47,916 bases of DNA from Lingula anatina. Taxonomy: Eukaryota; Brachiopoda; Lingulata; Lingulida; Lingulidae. The notes beneath the pieces were generated by a model. It was not told the DNA's origin and did not search any database. It saw nothing but the letters and a program-made list of their open reading frames with translations. Made by a program: the position numbers and the translations under genes. Of the stretch, positions 1-14,800 are shown piece by piece. The stretch covers positions 1-47,916 of the forward strand of contig NW_019773604.1 of NCBI RefSeq assembly GCF_001039355.2, in the 5' to 3' direction. Position 1 is the first letter of the stretch; each line of letters starts with the position of its first letter.

Positions 1-177
1 AACTCAAGTATCCAACGGTGTCCGCATTTCGAGCTCAAGTCTAAATCACGTTTATATCTAAAATTGCGTGGTTCCGGACATTCAGTGACAGAATCTCATG
101 CTTTTTTTGCAATGTGTTAATATTGTTGTCTTTAATGGGACAATTTTTATAGCAAGCTGAAAGGAACAGCTATTTAC
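1..177. other. Left-edge intron part
   Basis: AT-rich sequence after the donor of exon 83. I see no further exon, so the next coding piece lies beyond the left edge. Confidence 0.7.
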
Positions 178-333
178 CTGTCTCATTACAGAAGTTCCCT
201 CCTGTACAGTTCAGGCACTCTACCTCCTGGGTCAGGCCTGTGGCATTGCCATAAGTACCCTCTGGACAGGGGATGGGGGCAGAACTTCCCTCTAGACAGT
301 AACTGCCCGCTGGACAGATATCAGCATTAGCTC
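178..333 (-). CDS. Exon 83 (last visible), Cys-rich repeat protein
   Basis: 52 codons, phase 1 in, 1 out. Opens with ANADICPAGSYCLEG, completing the CRQG module begun in exon 82, then GTYGNATGL and CLNCTGGNFC. It ends inside an NET|G sequon. Acceptor ttacag, donor gtaaat. The frame stays open at the left edge. Confidence 0.88.
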
Positions 334-3300
334 CTGTAACACATAATAATTGCATGATCAATTCATCTAATGTTTTAGTAAATATGATTATCACCACTTA
401 GTGCCAATCAATTATTAGTTAATTTTAATTTGTGCACTGATGAAAATAATGGAATTCAAAAAATTAATGTCAAGTTCTAAGGCTAATTATCTATTTAATC
501 ATGCCACACTGAAATTTCAACCTGAATCTTTAATAACACAATAGAGGTTTAAGGCATATGTTAACAGAAGTAAATACTAAAACAATGCCATCAACTACCT
601 AGTGTTGGTGCTGTCATGTTGGCCCCTTGTCTACAGAAGTACCCTGCAGAACACAGCCTGGGTGGTGTTATCAGGCCTTCCACATCACAAGCCATACCTC
701 CAGTACACGGGGTGCAGTCTGCCTCATACACCAAGCCTGGAATACACATATATCATTTTAATTATAATCATGTAAGATATTGAATCTAAATTGCAAATAT
801 AAATTACACCTTTTCTCATGTGTAGTTTAACATATAAAAGAAGTTATCAAAATATGGATCTTAATCTTTTTTCTTCTTTTTGCCAAACAGGTGAATTTCT
901 CTATTAGGGTTACAGCAAATGAAGGAAGATATATTTTAACTTAAGCTTGGAATGAAATGTTCATGGTAATCTTAAGATGACAACAATCAATTTATCTACA
1001 AACTGAAAATAAATCCAGCTTTATATCAAATTCAAAGTCAAGAGTTACAAATTCTGGTTAACTACATAATAACATTTTCCTCTATCTATGTGCAGGTACT
1101 GTACAATTCCCTTTCAATTTCCTATTTGTTACACTTGATATATAACATAAACAACTTTCAGTGTAGTTATAAATATCAATAAGGAGAAAAGATAATGAAA
1201 AACACAAAACATGCTGTTACGATATAAACAATAAACTACCTTTAAAAATAACATTTACACAATGTTTATGTGTCTGTACATACAGGGTATTTATGTATTA
1301 TTTCATTGCAATAGTTGTATTTAAACCTACATCTGGCATCACAAATCCTGAGTGCAAAATAACTCTTTTGGCTATTCAACATAACTAAAATAAGTAGTGC
1401 ATAGTCAAAGTAACAAGTGCATAATAATAATAATAATAACAATAATAAAAAACACAGCAAAAACATCAATAAATATATTTTTCTTAAAACACATAAAACT
1501 GTCTATATTTATTACAACATTGACTATTTCAAAAATGTGTTGTTACACACCATTACCAGCACCAGTATATACATATAAATACCTGACATTCTCATCCCGC
1601 GGCCTGTGGATACAACATTTAAAATTACATACACACTCAAATACAAGAAACTGAAAGTGAAAGTTCAAATCTCATGGCTTAAACCACATCTTAAGATAGG
1701 GGGAAATATTTAACAGCCCCTGTATTTAGGTACAGTGTGGTGTTTCTTTTATAGTCCAAAGTCTTTCATTCACATATGTATGTTTTGCAAATTCAATGGC
1801 AACAGAGCAAAAGACACAAGCATTTTTTGTGCCAGATTGATCTTCAGCCATTGGTGAAGGTCACAAATGCTTAGTTTGAGCCCTATAGTGTAATAAAATT
1901 CAGTGTATGGTGTGATTATATGTCTTTGGTGTACAAAATGTGGCAAAAGTAACTCAAAAAGTGCACCATGTGAACAGAACTTGCAGCAATGTGAATGTGT
2001 TAATTAACAGTTCATAACTGTCCCCAACACCCCCCTCCCAATCCTTCTTTTTGCATTCCTTCAACCCAATTTTCAAAACTGTGATCTACGCACATAGATG
2101 ACTTGACCCTGATGTTAGGGACAACAGCTTGACCCTACTAGCCAGTCTTATTTCATTTACAGGACTGTAGCCAGCAATTTCAAAAGGGGGTTTCTTTTTC
2201 TGAAAGTGTGGACATTTTACCATGAAGCTTCATGTACGTAGATAAAATTTTACCCAGAAGGGACCTTTTCTCGGCAAAAAGGGGGGTTCTTTTGAACCCC
2301 CTGAACCCCCCTTTGCTATGGTCCTGATTTACTTTTCTCATTTATCCCTTTCTTTCCACATAAAGAAGTATCCAAAGACTATTCTCTCTCACCTGTTGCA
2401 TTGCTGAAGGTTCCTCTAGGGCATGGGTATTGGTTAGAATGCTGTGTGCCATTTGGACAGTAGTGACCCTCAGGACACACATAGCCGGCATAGTACACAA
2501 CTGGACCATAGGTGGCATTGCAGTAGAAGCCGTCAGGACAGACCTTGCAATCCCATGCTGCCTCTGTGTCCTACAAAGTTACAAAAAGAATACATATAAG
2601 TACCTGTGAAATCATAAGTTTTTTTTTTATTTCAATGTTGATTTTTGTGGAAAAATAATCCCAATAAAGTTTAAAATCCCCTTACCATTGTTACTTATTT
2701 GATCTGTATATTCTTTCCTTAAGTACAGTTGTAATTAAAATATTTTAATGCCTTTTATGTAAATCATACATCATATAGTTTTCCAATTAAATGTATCTTT
2801 ATACAAACAAAACATAAATATGTCCAACAAATATTTATACCATATTTTAAAAATTTAATCAGAAACAATTATCAGTTGAATTTCACCTCTGAAATAAAGA
2901 AAATTACCTGATATGTTCCAGAAGGACAAGGGTCTGGAGTTGGTGAACCAGTGAGACAGAAATGACCAGCTGGACAGGTGTAGTTTGATGGAGAGTGGGT
3001 CACTTGACCAGCTGGACAGTAGTAGCCCTGTTGACACATTCCTGTGGGCTCAGCAAGACCTTCTCCCCCACAGTACCAGCCTATATAGCAGAAACAAGGC
3101 TTTTAATGTAATGGTATCATAATATATTGCTCTTAATATCCCTGCCTGTGGGTAAGTGTGTTAACGGTAGCCAAAGCATATCTGTATAGTGTCTGTATAG
3201 CATCTAGGCATATTTTCCTCATTTTTTTTCAGATGAAGTATATCTTTGGTGTTGGAACTGGTACAGAGCTTATTTGTTGAGACTGTTTGAGGATGTGAAA

Positions 3301-6300
3301 GAGTTACTTTGTGTATAATTTCCCACAAAAAAATATTCTTACTGCATCTTTTCTAAGAATGTACATCCATTGGCAAACCCTTACCTTCTGTGCACAGTAC
3401 ACAGTCAGTTGGATTACTATTGCCTGTAGAGTTCAGATAGTATCCCACAAGGCAGGGCTGTGGTGCTGAGCTCCCTGCAGGGCAGTAGTGTCCCTCTGGG
3501 CAGATGTTACCTGTCACATTGTCTGTGGGATTGCCCACTGAGGCACCTAATGTGCAGTAATATCCTGAAATAACAGAGAATATTCAGAAAAAATAATAAC
3601 ATAATATTCGTATCTATAATAATATTTTCACCATTTCACTTTGTGATAAATAAAAGATGAATGTTTCATCAAATCTTAACAATCAATTTACCTTTGATAT
3701 AAAAAAAAAATCATATTTTCATAACAAACATTCTTCTGAACAACTGGCCATCATTCCTTGATTACATAGTACTTATAATAAACATCATATTGACCAGTGG
3801 GAGTGGTCATATTAAGCTGGTATCATACCTTGATTACATGGTGCTGCTGGAGAAGCCAGGCCTGGGATATCACAGTAGAAGCCGGCATCACATGGTATGG
3901 GTACCTCCGTACCACCTGGACAGTAGTAGCCTGGCTGGCACTGACCACCCTCGGCTGCATTACTGGGCATTGGACTGGTAGAGCCTATAGTGCAGTAGTA
4001 GCCATCACTGGAAGTAAACATTTATCCAATTTTAGATAAATAGGTATGTATTAAAAGTGCCTTAAAATGATCAAAAATTAAGTTCAACATGAAAATTGAA
4101 TGAATGTTATGAAGGGTTTCATAAATTTTAATAATCAAAATTTTGGTAACAGTAAGTATAAATTTTGGAGTAAGTCCTACAATGTATATATTTTCTGATT
4201 TTATAAGTTATTTTTTGCTAAGGGCTACATAAAGCCTGTTTGAGTAAAACAATCAAGGCCTTGCACACAGATACAAGCACATGCACACATGCACACATAC
4301 ACAAACACATCTACACACACATACTATACCTGCAGTTGTCCTTCGGCCAGCTCTGCCCTGTTCCCAGGCAGTACATTCCTGGTGTACAGTTAAGACAAGC
4401 ATCCAGAGAGACCTGGGCAGTCAAGTTGTTAAAGGTGCCTTGTGGACAGGGGTGCTCATTGTCCCGAGTGGTGTTGACTAGACAGTAGTGACCAGATGGA
4501 CATGGTTTGTCTGCATAGGTTGTTGAGTTTTGTGGACAGTAGTAACCTATGTTGATGGAACAAAATTTGATAATTTTTTCATAACAAGCAATAAACATTT
4601 TTCATTTCATTGCAGGCCCGTAGCCAGGGGGGTTCGGGGGGTTCGAAAGAACCGCCCCTTTTGCTGGGAAAAGGTCCACTCTGGATAAAATTTGATCTAG
4701 GTACATGAAGTTTTTATGGGAAAAGGTCCACTTTTTCAAAAAAAGAACCCCCCTTTTGAAATTGCTGGCTACGGGCCTGCATTGTGTCTGTTTGAGATTT
4801 TTTTAATGTTTACTAACACAACTAACCAGAAGAGTTTGAAAGAAGTTGAGAAGTTTAATCAAGTCTCACATCTCTTTTTTTACTGTAGCCTGAACAACTA
4901 CAGAGGTACTACCCTTCAGTATTCAATTACTGAAACAAAAAATCACATTTGTATATCATATGAGTAAGAAATAGTTCACATGTTGGCTTCTCACCTTCTA
5001 CACATCCCTTGCAGTAATCAGTCCCCTCCTCATCTTGATAGCTCCCTGGGTCACATCCCTGGGGCACCACACTCCCCACAGGACACATGTACCCCAGGGG
5101 ACATATATCTCCATACCCTGTATGACCACCAGTCAGTGGGCAGTCAGCAGCATAGGAGCTGTTCACCTCCGCATTGTTTGGGTTGGGTCTGTCCACGCCT
5201 GACTCGCAGTAGTAGCCTGCAGCGCATGGTGCGGTTACGTTTGTTGCACCCCAGGTGCCACAGTAGAAACCTCCATCGCAGTCTTGACATTGCTCCACCT
5301 GGTGAGAGACATTGTTTTTTATTAGAAATACATGTGAGTGATGTGACTAAGGAACCATGCTCCAATCTGATATTGTATGCACTATAACACACAGTGGCAG
5401 TAGTTATATTTCATAAAATTTAGCAGTGTATCAAATATAACAATTTATTTATATCAGGTGGAGATATCAGGTGTTCCTTACCCTGAACAGATTAGTCTGC
5501 ATGCTGTAGGTGCCAGGTGGGCATGGTAGCCAGTTTAGACCAGTGCCATTAGGACAGTAGTAGCCAGCTGGACAGTCATGGTAACCAGACTGGGGGTCAC
5601 CTGCTGTCACATTCTCAGGTAGGCAGAAGAATCTGGAGTTGCAAAAAATCCAAATGCTATCAGAAATGGAGCATTACTTATTATATTAAATAAGTGTGTT
5701 GCAACAAAATTATTTTACTGCCAGGCATTGTTGTTTTTTGAAAAACAGTTTAGTATAAAGCACAACCTAATTTCATAAATTCTGGTATGATTATACCAAT
5801 AGCATACTGACAAAATGTTATGAAAAGTAATGTCTACAAAGAAAACTACAGCTCAAATTGTAATACTAATGCATAACTCACATAACTCTTTCCAGTCAAA
5901 ACAATATTAAAAAAAAGATTTAACTACAAATTTGAAAAAAAAAAAAAAACAGAAAAAAAATACAAACATCAAAATTTATTTTCAATAATTTCAAGGTGTA
6001 ATCTATACTCACAAATTCCTAATGGAATACCTTTTAGTTAATATAAATAACAGTTACTGGTGGACACAGACTTACCCATCAGGGCATATATTACAGCTCC
6101 ATGTCCCCGTTTGGTTGGTGTAGTAGCCAGAGGCACAGGACTGGGGCGTGGCTGACCCCTCTGGACAGTGGAGACCTATGGGACACAGCTCTGGGTTGGG
6201 CACGTTGGAACCTAAAATACATGGCAAAGTATACCCAGTTGAAATATTAAGTTTGATTTTTTCAAGAAATGTATCATTTGTGAGAACTTTGCTTATTTCA

Positions 6301-8808
6301 GGATAAGAATGACTTTGTGCTCTCTCAACTGTTAATGTTCTTTTTTGGGGGGGGTGGGGGTGGGGAGGGAGGTTAAATAAAAATGGTTTGGAATGCAATA
6401 CTTTGGAGAATATGCTTTATTTATTTTAAAAAATCTAAAAAAACCCCCCTCATTGCTGGATATTATAATGTTATCTCCCTCCTCACCCTGTGGACAGTAG
6501 TATCCCTGCTGGCACAGTCCCTCTGGATAGGTGAGTCCACTCTGTTGGCAGTACCACCCTGCGGTACACGGGGTGCAGTCACTCTCTGCAGCCAGACCTG
6601 TGCTGTTGGCCCAGGTGCCGTTAGGACAGCGTGTCGGGGTGTGGGTGCCTAAGAAAAAATGAATAAAATTGTACTAGTCTTGTTGTATACCTGCTAAAAC
6701 TTACAAAATTCACTTAGTAATACTGAATTTAAGAGTGGGTAGCCTTATAGTTTGATATGACAATCTGCAGCACATACTGTTTTCATCTTTGTAGGGTCAA
6801 TTAATATATACATGTAATTTTTTTAATGGATTTAACAGAATGAATATCATAGTCTTGCAGGGCATGGATACGTTGTAATAAATACTGGACATTGATAAAT
6901 CAGTCCTGAACGAGGCCCTTTGAGAAAGGGTTGAAATGTTAGGTACAAAAATATGTTTAGTCTACTGAAAAACAACTTGCTTCTTAGTTATCAGTACAGA
7001 ATTTTTTAGCAATTTAATAATATCATGTTTGGCTGCACTCTAAGTTGAACCAACATTTAAATTCAACAATAACATTGTTAAAGCATAACCTTGTGTTACA
7101 GATCGAAAGATTCTGGCTGTGTAATATACTCAATGGTGCAGAGTGATAGTGTTTTCTTTGTGACAGTGTGTTAGGCGTGACATTATATAATGTGTTTTCA
7201 CTCACCAATCAGACAATACATCCCAGCAGTACAAATGACCTCCTGTGCACTGGTTGACCCCTCTGGGCAGTACCAACCAGCATCACACTGACCAGTAGGA
7301 GCAGTCATATTCAACTGGTCACAATACCAACCTGAAATGACAAAATAATGGCACATAAATAGAGAATAATAAGGCAGAAATAAAAAATCAAGATAACAAA
7401 GTGATATTTAGTTGAACTGAAAATTAATAAGATTTTTAAAATTATTTCTTAAAAGATAGTTCACAAGTACTCTTATATTTTGATAAGCACAACCAAAACA
7501 TAACTTGAGCTAATGAGTTGACCATAATGAGTTTTACAATGACTACAATGTCCACTGACTCACTGACACTTTGTAAAAAAAAATGCAAGCAAAATCATTT
7601 TATATGTAAAAACTTCAAGGCATCAGGGCTTGAATTTGACTCATTTATCAACAGGTGATTTGCATATTTTACGCAGATTGTACCATGCTCATAAAAAAGA
7701 GGTAAACCTAAAAAAACAAAGCTGCCATTTTCTCCATGGACGAAATTGTAGTCATCCTGGCTATCTCACCTCTGGTACAAGGGGCACAGTCAGTTACATT
7801 CATATTCCCAGTGTCATTGGAGAAAGTCCCCACAGGACAGGAGATAGGCTCTGTGGTCTGCTCTGGACAGTAGTGACCAGCTGGACAGATGTCTGCATTG
7901 GTGCCTTGACTGGGGGCAGCCGTCTGTGCTCCCTGGCGACAGTAGTAACCAGGACTGCAAGGCATTGTGGGTAGGACAGTTCCTGATGGACAGTAGTATC
8001 CACCTAAAATAAGATATTTGAAAAAAAAAATATGTGAATTGGAGAACTGTGGAAAAGATATGAGTTCTGGATTTTAAACTAATTATTTCACAGTGCATGT
8101 TGAGAAGACTATCAAATATCCCATGAGTGGCATTATTCAATATCATATTCTGCTGCAGTAATACAATACACTGTCAGTTTCAAATTTTCTTAGGTTTTCA
8201 ACAAAATAGCTTTACAATTTATTGAAATATACACACATATACTATATTTGGTTGCTCAGTTCCTTATGTATGGTGTCTATAATGTGCAACAGAAATCCCT
8301 GTAGTGGCATTTGCACAATATGGCATCAATTTTTGTATACTATGTTATCATAATTTGTACATACCTGAACAAGGACTGCATTCTGTATCTGCTCCCAGAC
8401 CAGTACCATTGTTGAATGTGCCTATAGGGCATGGGTTTTCAGTGGAAGACTGGGTGGCATTAGGACAATAGTGACCTACAATATGAAAATGGCAAAAGCT
8501 GTAAAATATGAACACTGGCATGGTGTATACTTTCATTTCTAATATGTTTACCCTGAAGCACTCTTTGAGCTTTAATATTCCAAAACTCAGAACTGTCATA
8601 TCTGTAACACTTTCATCTCAAGGGTGCTCAAAGATTTTAATGTATGAACTTAACTGCATTGAACTATTTTAAAGAAATTGATTGAGTTAAGATTTCAATC
8701 ACTGAAACGTTTTTTTAATGGACAATGTCATAATGTGTTTTAGTTACTTTTATCATTCCGTGACACTTACAGCTCATGTAAATTCAACTGAAAGATGCAC
8801 GAATAAAT

Positions 8809-8849
<41 letters not shown>

Positions 8850-11800
8850 TACATATCAAGTGTGGTCAGTGTATTGGCCACTACCCACCTTGTGGACACA
8901 CATAAGCAGTATAGTTGACCACTGCCTCTATGCTGTTATCACAGTAGTAGCCAGGTGGACACCACTTGCAGTCACTCTGCTGTGTCCAGTCCTGGTACGT
9001 CCCTGAGGGGCAGATCCTGAAGGTACTGGAGCCCAGTGGACAGTAATAACCAGCTGGACACTCAAGGCCATTGGGGTTGGAGACAGTTTGGCCGCCTGGA
9101 CAGTAGTAACCTGTGGGGGGAATTGAACTGTTTAGTTTCTTAAAAATCAAGACAATAAAAAATATCTTATTCATGTTGAATAGGATTTTACAAAAGGATG
9201 GTGATCATTATATTATATCATTTTAAATGGCTATTGCTTCTGTGTAACATCAGTACTAAGTAATGCACTGGTTTACACACAACTCTGTCTACATATCATT
9301 TGAACTGCAAACTCCATAAATAATGTGTGGCATTGTATCAGGGGTATAACACTGTGTTGGGTATGACAATATGCTGGACAATATGCATGACACATGACAC
9401 TTGAAAAAATACCCATATACAATAGTTGCAAAACTGACATACCAGGATCACAGCTTCCCTGGGGTGTGGCCAGCCCAGAGTCATTACAGTAACTCCCTGA
9501 GGTGCACTGAATACACCAGGTCTCATTGGTGGCTCCATTGCTGGGCTGGTAGGTGCCTGCTGGACACAGGGTCTCGTACCAACTGCCATCTGGACAATAT
9601 GTGCCTGGACTGCACTGGTTGCCTGAGAGAGAGAGAGAGAGAGAGATGAAGAAAGTTCAATATTTGAATGTATTTTATATTGAGATGTGGATAATAAAAA
9701 ATATAAATATATAGGAAATTTAATTAGTTAAACAGAACCATGACACTATTTTATCTTTGTTAAACAGAACCGTGACATGTCTCTTTCAATTTTCTTCATC
9801 TAAACAAAATGTCAAGTGAAAATCTTTGAAGCAAATGCCCGCTGAACAATTGAGATTGATTCTAAAATACATCTCCAATGTGGGAATCCTTAACTTTGTT
9901 GAAAATCATTATCTGGTATGTATATATGCACAAAACAGATGTGTCACATTGTTTGTCTCCATGTATGGTATCATTTAAAGCAGAGAATTAGATCACCTAT
10001 TCAGATTTTTGAATAATTACAAGACAAGACATCATCAAAACCTGTGCGCTATGTCATCACTCACCGCCTACTCCTGTTGGTGTGGCTGTTATGGAGCCAT
10101 TGATACAGTAATATCCTGCTGCACACAGGCCTGCTGTGGAACTCATGGTGGCATTGGGACAGAAATGGCCATCATCACACTGGATAGGTGCAGAACTGCC
10201 TCGGGGACAGTATTCACCTGAAACAATAAATATAAAAAAATTATCACTGATTAGATAACATGGTTAGAATATTTCATTCAAAATTTATGTCTAATAATAC
10301 AAAATAAGGTTTCAAAGTAACAATTTTCAAAAATTAGTATTTTAAGTCTTTTTTTTTTTACCTCATTACCCACATGTGGCAAAAAAGCAGTATTAAAAAC
10401 CATATTTCAAGGAATAGTTGATACAAACTGGTAAAAGTATGACATGTATACCAACATTTTTTTATAGTATGCTATGTTAATAAATCTGAAGCTATATTTT
10501 TACAGTTTATCTTACACATGTTAAATAAAACCTCATGTCTGGTCTGTTTCCCTACCTGGTACACAGGCGCCACCTTCAGGGCTGGATGGCTGAGCCAGAT
10601 ATGAACTGAGAGTACAGTACCAGCCAGGGTCACACTGGTCAGTGGGGGCACTCAGGCCAGGGCTGGCACAGAAGTGACCAGGGGTACACTGGACACATGC
10701 ACTGGAATTGGCTGATCCTGAAATGACCAAAAAGACATATTTGCATCATTTATACACAGGAACAGGTAATGCTGTCTAATTTAGAAGGGTTGCCAACTAC
10801 AGGTATTCATTGGACGTTTTCATAGGTTTATCAGGGAGCTTTCTATCGTGTATGTTTGTGTGTGTTGTGTGTGTGAGAGAGAAAGAGACATTTACCTGTC
10901 AAATTGTTGAAAGTCCCCTGTGGGCATGGATATTCTGTGTCATATCTGGTACCATCAGGACAATAGTGACCAGATGGGCACACTTGGTCAACAAAGGTGA
11001 CAGAGCTGGCCAGGCAATAGTAGCCAGCTGGACAGGTCAAGCATGAAGCCTGGTTGGTCAGGTTCTGGTTACAGGAAAAAATAAATATGTGTAATTCAAT
11101 GCAAAGTTTAATCAAATTCTGATGAATACACAGACATGTAGATTATTGTCTTTGGTAACCTATACTTCAAAATTCACACGCAAGTTATCTTTTTTTAATA
11201 ATTCTATTACAAACAACAAATATCACAATGGCATAAAGCAGATAGAAATAAAACTTCAGAGCATGACAGGCCAAGTGGCAAAATACCTGATAGGTTCCAT
11301 TGGAACAGCCAATAGGGAGGTCAGTTCCACCTGGACAGTAGTGACCAGCTGGACAAATACCCCCAGTCCCCGTGTGGCCACCAGCTGGAGTGGGTGTGTC
11401 TACCCCACTGGTACAGTAGTACCCTGGGGCACAGTCCCCTGCAGGTGCAGTCAAGTTGGTGATGTCACAATACTGACCAGCGGAGCACTGTAGACACTGG
11501 GTGTCATTCTCTAGGCCAAGTTCATTGCTGAAGGTGCCAGCTGGACAACCGGTCCAGTTCATTCCTGTGGCATCTGGACAGTAGTAGCCACGCGGGCATA
11601 GTCTGAACCCTGAGCTAGAGTTGCCTGATTGGAAAAGAGAAAGGAATAAATACTAATTATTCAATGATTAATTTTCATTTAAAATTCTTTGACATACACT
11701 AGCACTGTCTGTGTGTAGCATTTTCTGCTATATTTCTATACATAACAATTATGTTTACGATTAGCTGATAAAATGAAGTTGATAAATGGCCTATGTCTTA

Positions 11801-14800
11801 CATTATTTCATTAATCTATAAACTAGCTTTAAACCTATTCCTTTCTCCAACTTGTCATTTACATATAGCCACATACTATAAAAGTTCTGTACATGTTCCT
11901 ACCTTGAATGACCTCCTCAGGCACACAATAGAACCCTCCTGGACATGTCAAGCACTCAGACATCTGGGTCAAGTTGGTGAAGGTCCCAGGTGGGCAAGGG
12001 ACAGGCTGACCACTCCCAGTAGGACAGTGTAGACCAATAGGACATGGTGTCTCAACAGGATTAGGCACATCATTGCCACCAGGACAGTAGAAGCCAGGGT
12101 CACAGTTTCCAGATGGTGCTGATAGGCCTGAATTATAACCAATCAAAATCATTAGGAAGATCAACCACAATTTAAATTTGTATTTGTCACAGTATGCTTA
12201 TTTTGCCTAGGAAAAACAAAAACAGACTCATCAATATCTCTACAACAGTGTTTGTTCATTTTAACCCATGCAATGAAATGCATGAAAAGAGAATCCAGTG
12301 TGTTAGGTGTGCCATTATGTTGATTGTGATTGCATTAAAGGAGACTCACCAGTATCATTACAGTATGTGCCCTCATCACAGTTTACGCACTGTGTCACAT
12401 TCACATTGGCCAGTGTGTTGGTATATGTTCCCCTTGGACATGGAGTGGGACTGCCTGATCCCTCTGGACAGTAGTGACCAACTGGACAGGTGATGTTGCG
12501 GGAATGATAGGACCCCAATTCACAGTAGTAGCTAGAATTTTTAAAAATTAACAATAAATAATCGTCCCTTGTGTTTCCTCAACCAGTTCATTTAAACAAA
12601 TGTTTTCAACAAACAAATCAAATAGTTTGTAAAAGATGCCAAAAAAAATTTTCGTTCTTATCTGAAGATCACTTTATTCTATTCTGGTTTTAACTGGTGA
12701 TAAGTTTCATGATAGTTTTCATGATATCCAGGTTTATAAATTACATTTTTGAGTGGAATCACAGATCAATTTTTGCACTTTAAGAACAATGTAACTAGTT
12801 TAACTTTTAAGTTTTCTTTAGATCATTTCAAAACTGAGATGCAATAAACATCCTGAGTGCACACTCACCCTGGTTCACATGGTCCACTGGTGTTAGTCAT
12901 GCCTGTGTCAGCACAATAACTCCCTGCTGGACACAGGGTGCAGTCCGTGTCTGCATGGAGTCCAGTGGTGTTGCTATAACTGCCCTGTGGACAGTTAATG
13001 GGTGCTGGACTTCCCTCTGGACAGTACTGGCCAGCTGGACAGATATTGGCATCAATACCTTGCAGAAAATTAAAATATATATGTTTATATGCAACATAAT
13101 AAAAAACAAGCACTAAAGCTGCCCAGAAAACAATATATATCACAGTATTTCATTATGAAAGGTTCACCAAAAACAGTATTATACATAAGATAATTCAATG
13201 TCACATGCAGAATGTATCTTATTGAAGGCCATAAATGCAGTTAAAGCTTATTTCAACATGGATTAAATAGTGATATCTTACCTTGGTCAGGGGCCGAGAT
13301 ATTAGCATACTGCCTGCAGTAGTATCCTGGAGAGCAGAGGTCAGTAGGAGTGACCATTCCAGGCATTGGACAGTAGTAGCCACCGAGGCATGGGGAGCAG
13401 TCAGACTCTTGTTGTAAACCTGGAAATACACACAGATTTAGCTAAATGCTGATCATGGCTGCATTTTGTGTGGCTATGTAATACTGTGAATATCAAAAGT
13501 TGTGTAAGTATTGCATTAGATGAAACAATGTGGAAAATATGGGCCAAAGTGTAAACGACAAGTATTGCATTAGGCTACATGATATGTAAACATTTACAGA
13601 ATTGATAACAATTCTGTTGATATGACAGTATCTAACAGAGATGTACATATGCAACATTTTCTTTAAAACACTGCTATTCTAAGTTATCAGAAAAACATTA
13701 AATGCCATAGCCTTGGTTGTAAGATGACACTGCCTTTTAGTCTACCTACCTGTTCTGTTGTTGAAGGTTCCAATAGGACACAAGAATTCATTACTGTAAC
13801 TTGTCCCAGCAGGACAGTACGAGCCAATGGGACAGACAGTGGTGCTGTTGTCAAGGACAACAATAGCCATGGTGTTGTCACAGAAGTACCCGGCGGGACA
13901 GGTGACACAGGTCGGTTGTGTCTCCTGGTCTTGGTAGGTCCCATTATTACACCTGACAGGTGCCCCGCTACCAGTGGGACAGTAGTGACCCACAGGGCAT
14001 CTGGAATGGATGACCATAAAATATTAAAATCAGGAGAATCACTTAATCTTGTCTTGGTTATACAGTTACCTCTACTGTCAGTTATTTTTGTTGGTGGTGA
14101 TTTTAAATTTATAATTGTTATAAATAAAAATATAATAAAATGATGAATTAATATCTAAGACCATGCAGCTAATTGCTTTTCAAAAGTCAACATCACTAAG
14201 TAGACAGTGGTGAAGAAATCGTGAACACACACAGAGTGAAATAGCCTCCAACCAATTCTAATACTTTCCATATAAAAAATACAAAAAAATCCAACCTGTA
14301 TTCATGAGGAGTGGACATGTTCATTCCACCTGGACAGTAGTAGCCCTCAGTGCAGTCACCATCTGGCACAGCCAGACCTCCCCCTGGACAGTACTGACCA
14401 AGTGGACATGACATGCAGTCTGTCTCCTCGTCCTGTTGGGTCACATTGAGGAACGTTCCTGGTGGACATGGCTGCTGGGCAGTGCTGCCCTCTGGACAGT
14501 AATGACCAAGTGGGCATATGTTACCAGTAACGCCATCTGTTGGCATGGATGTATTGGAAGTCAGGGTGCAATAGAATCCTAGAAAGAAAAAAATTAACTG
14601 ATTATTTTGTCATTTGCAAATAAGTAAAATAAATAAGTTCTTTGCTTTAAGTAACATAGATTTCAGCTTCAAATATGATATTCTTATATGATATTAATAT
14701 CCTTTTATGATAACATAAATTTTGTTATAAATAATATGTCCATATATTGGTTACAATATTACTACAGTGTAGGTACTGACTACACTAAATATATCTTTTT

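Noticed and set aside
1266-1654. Overlapping open frames on both strands in the long intron
   Set aside because: Low-complexity Leu/Ile runs from AT-rich sequence, no motifs, and the neighbouring exons already join in frame.
4980-5387. Long plus-strand open frame, and many similar ones facing the exons
   Set aside because: They are antisense shadows of the cysteine-rich exons. They carry no family motif and show no matching splice structure.
6904-6943. CTGA..GA....GAAA pattern here and at 32122-32160, reminiscent of a hammerhead ribozyme core
   Set aside because: The core has an extra base here and the stems do not pair at the second site. At most these are relics of a dispersed repeat.
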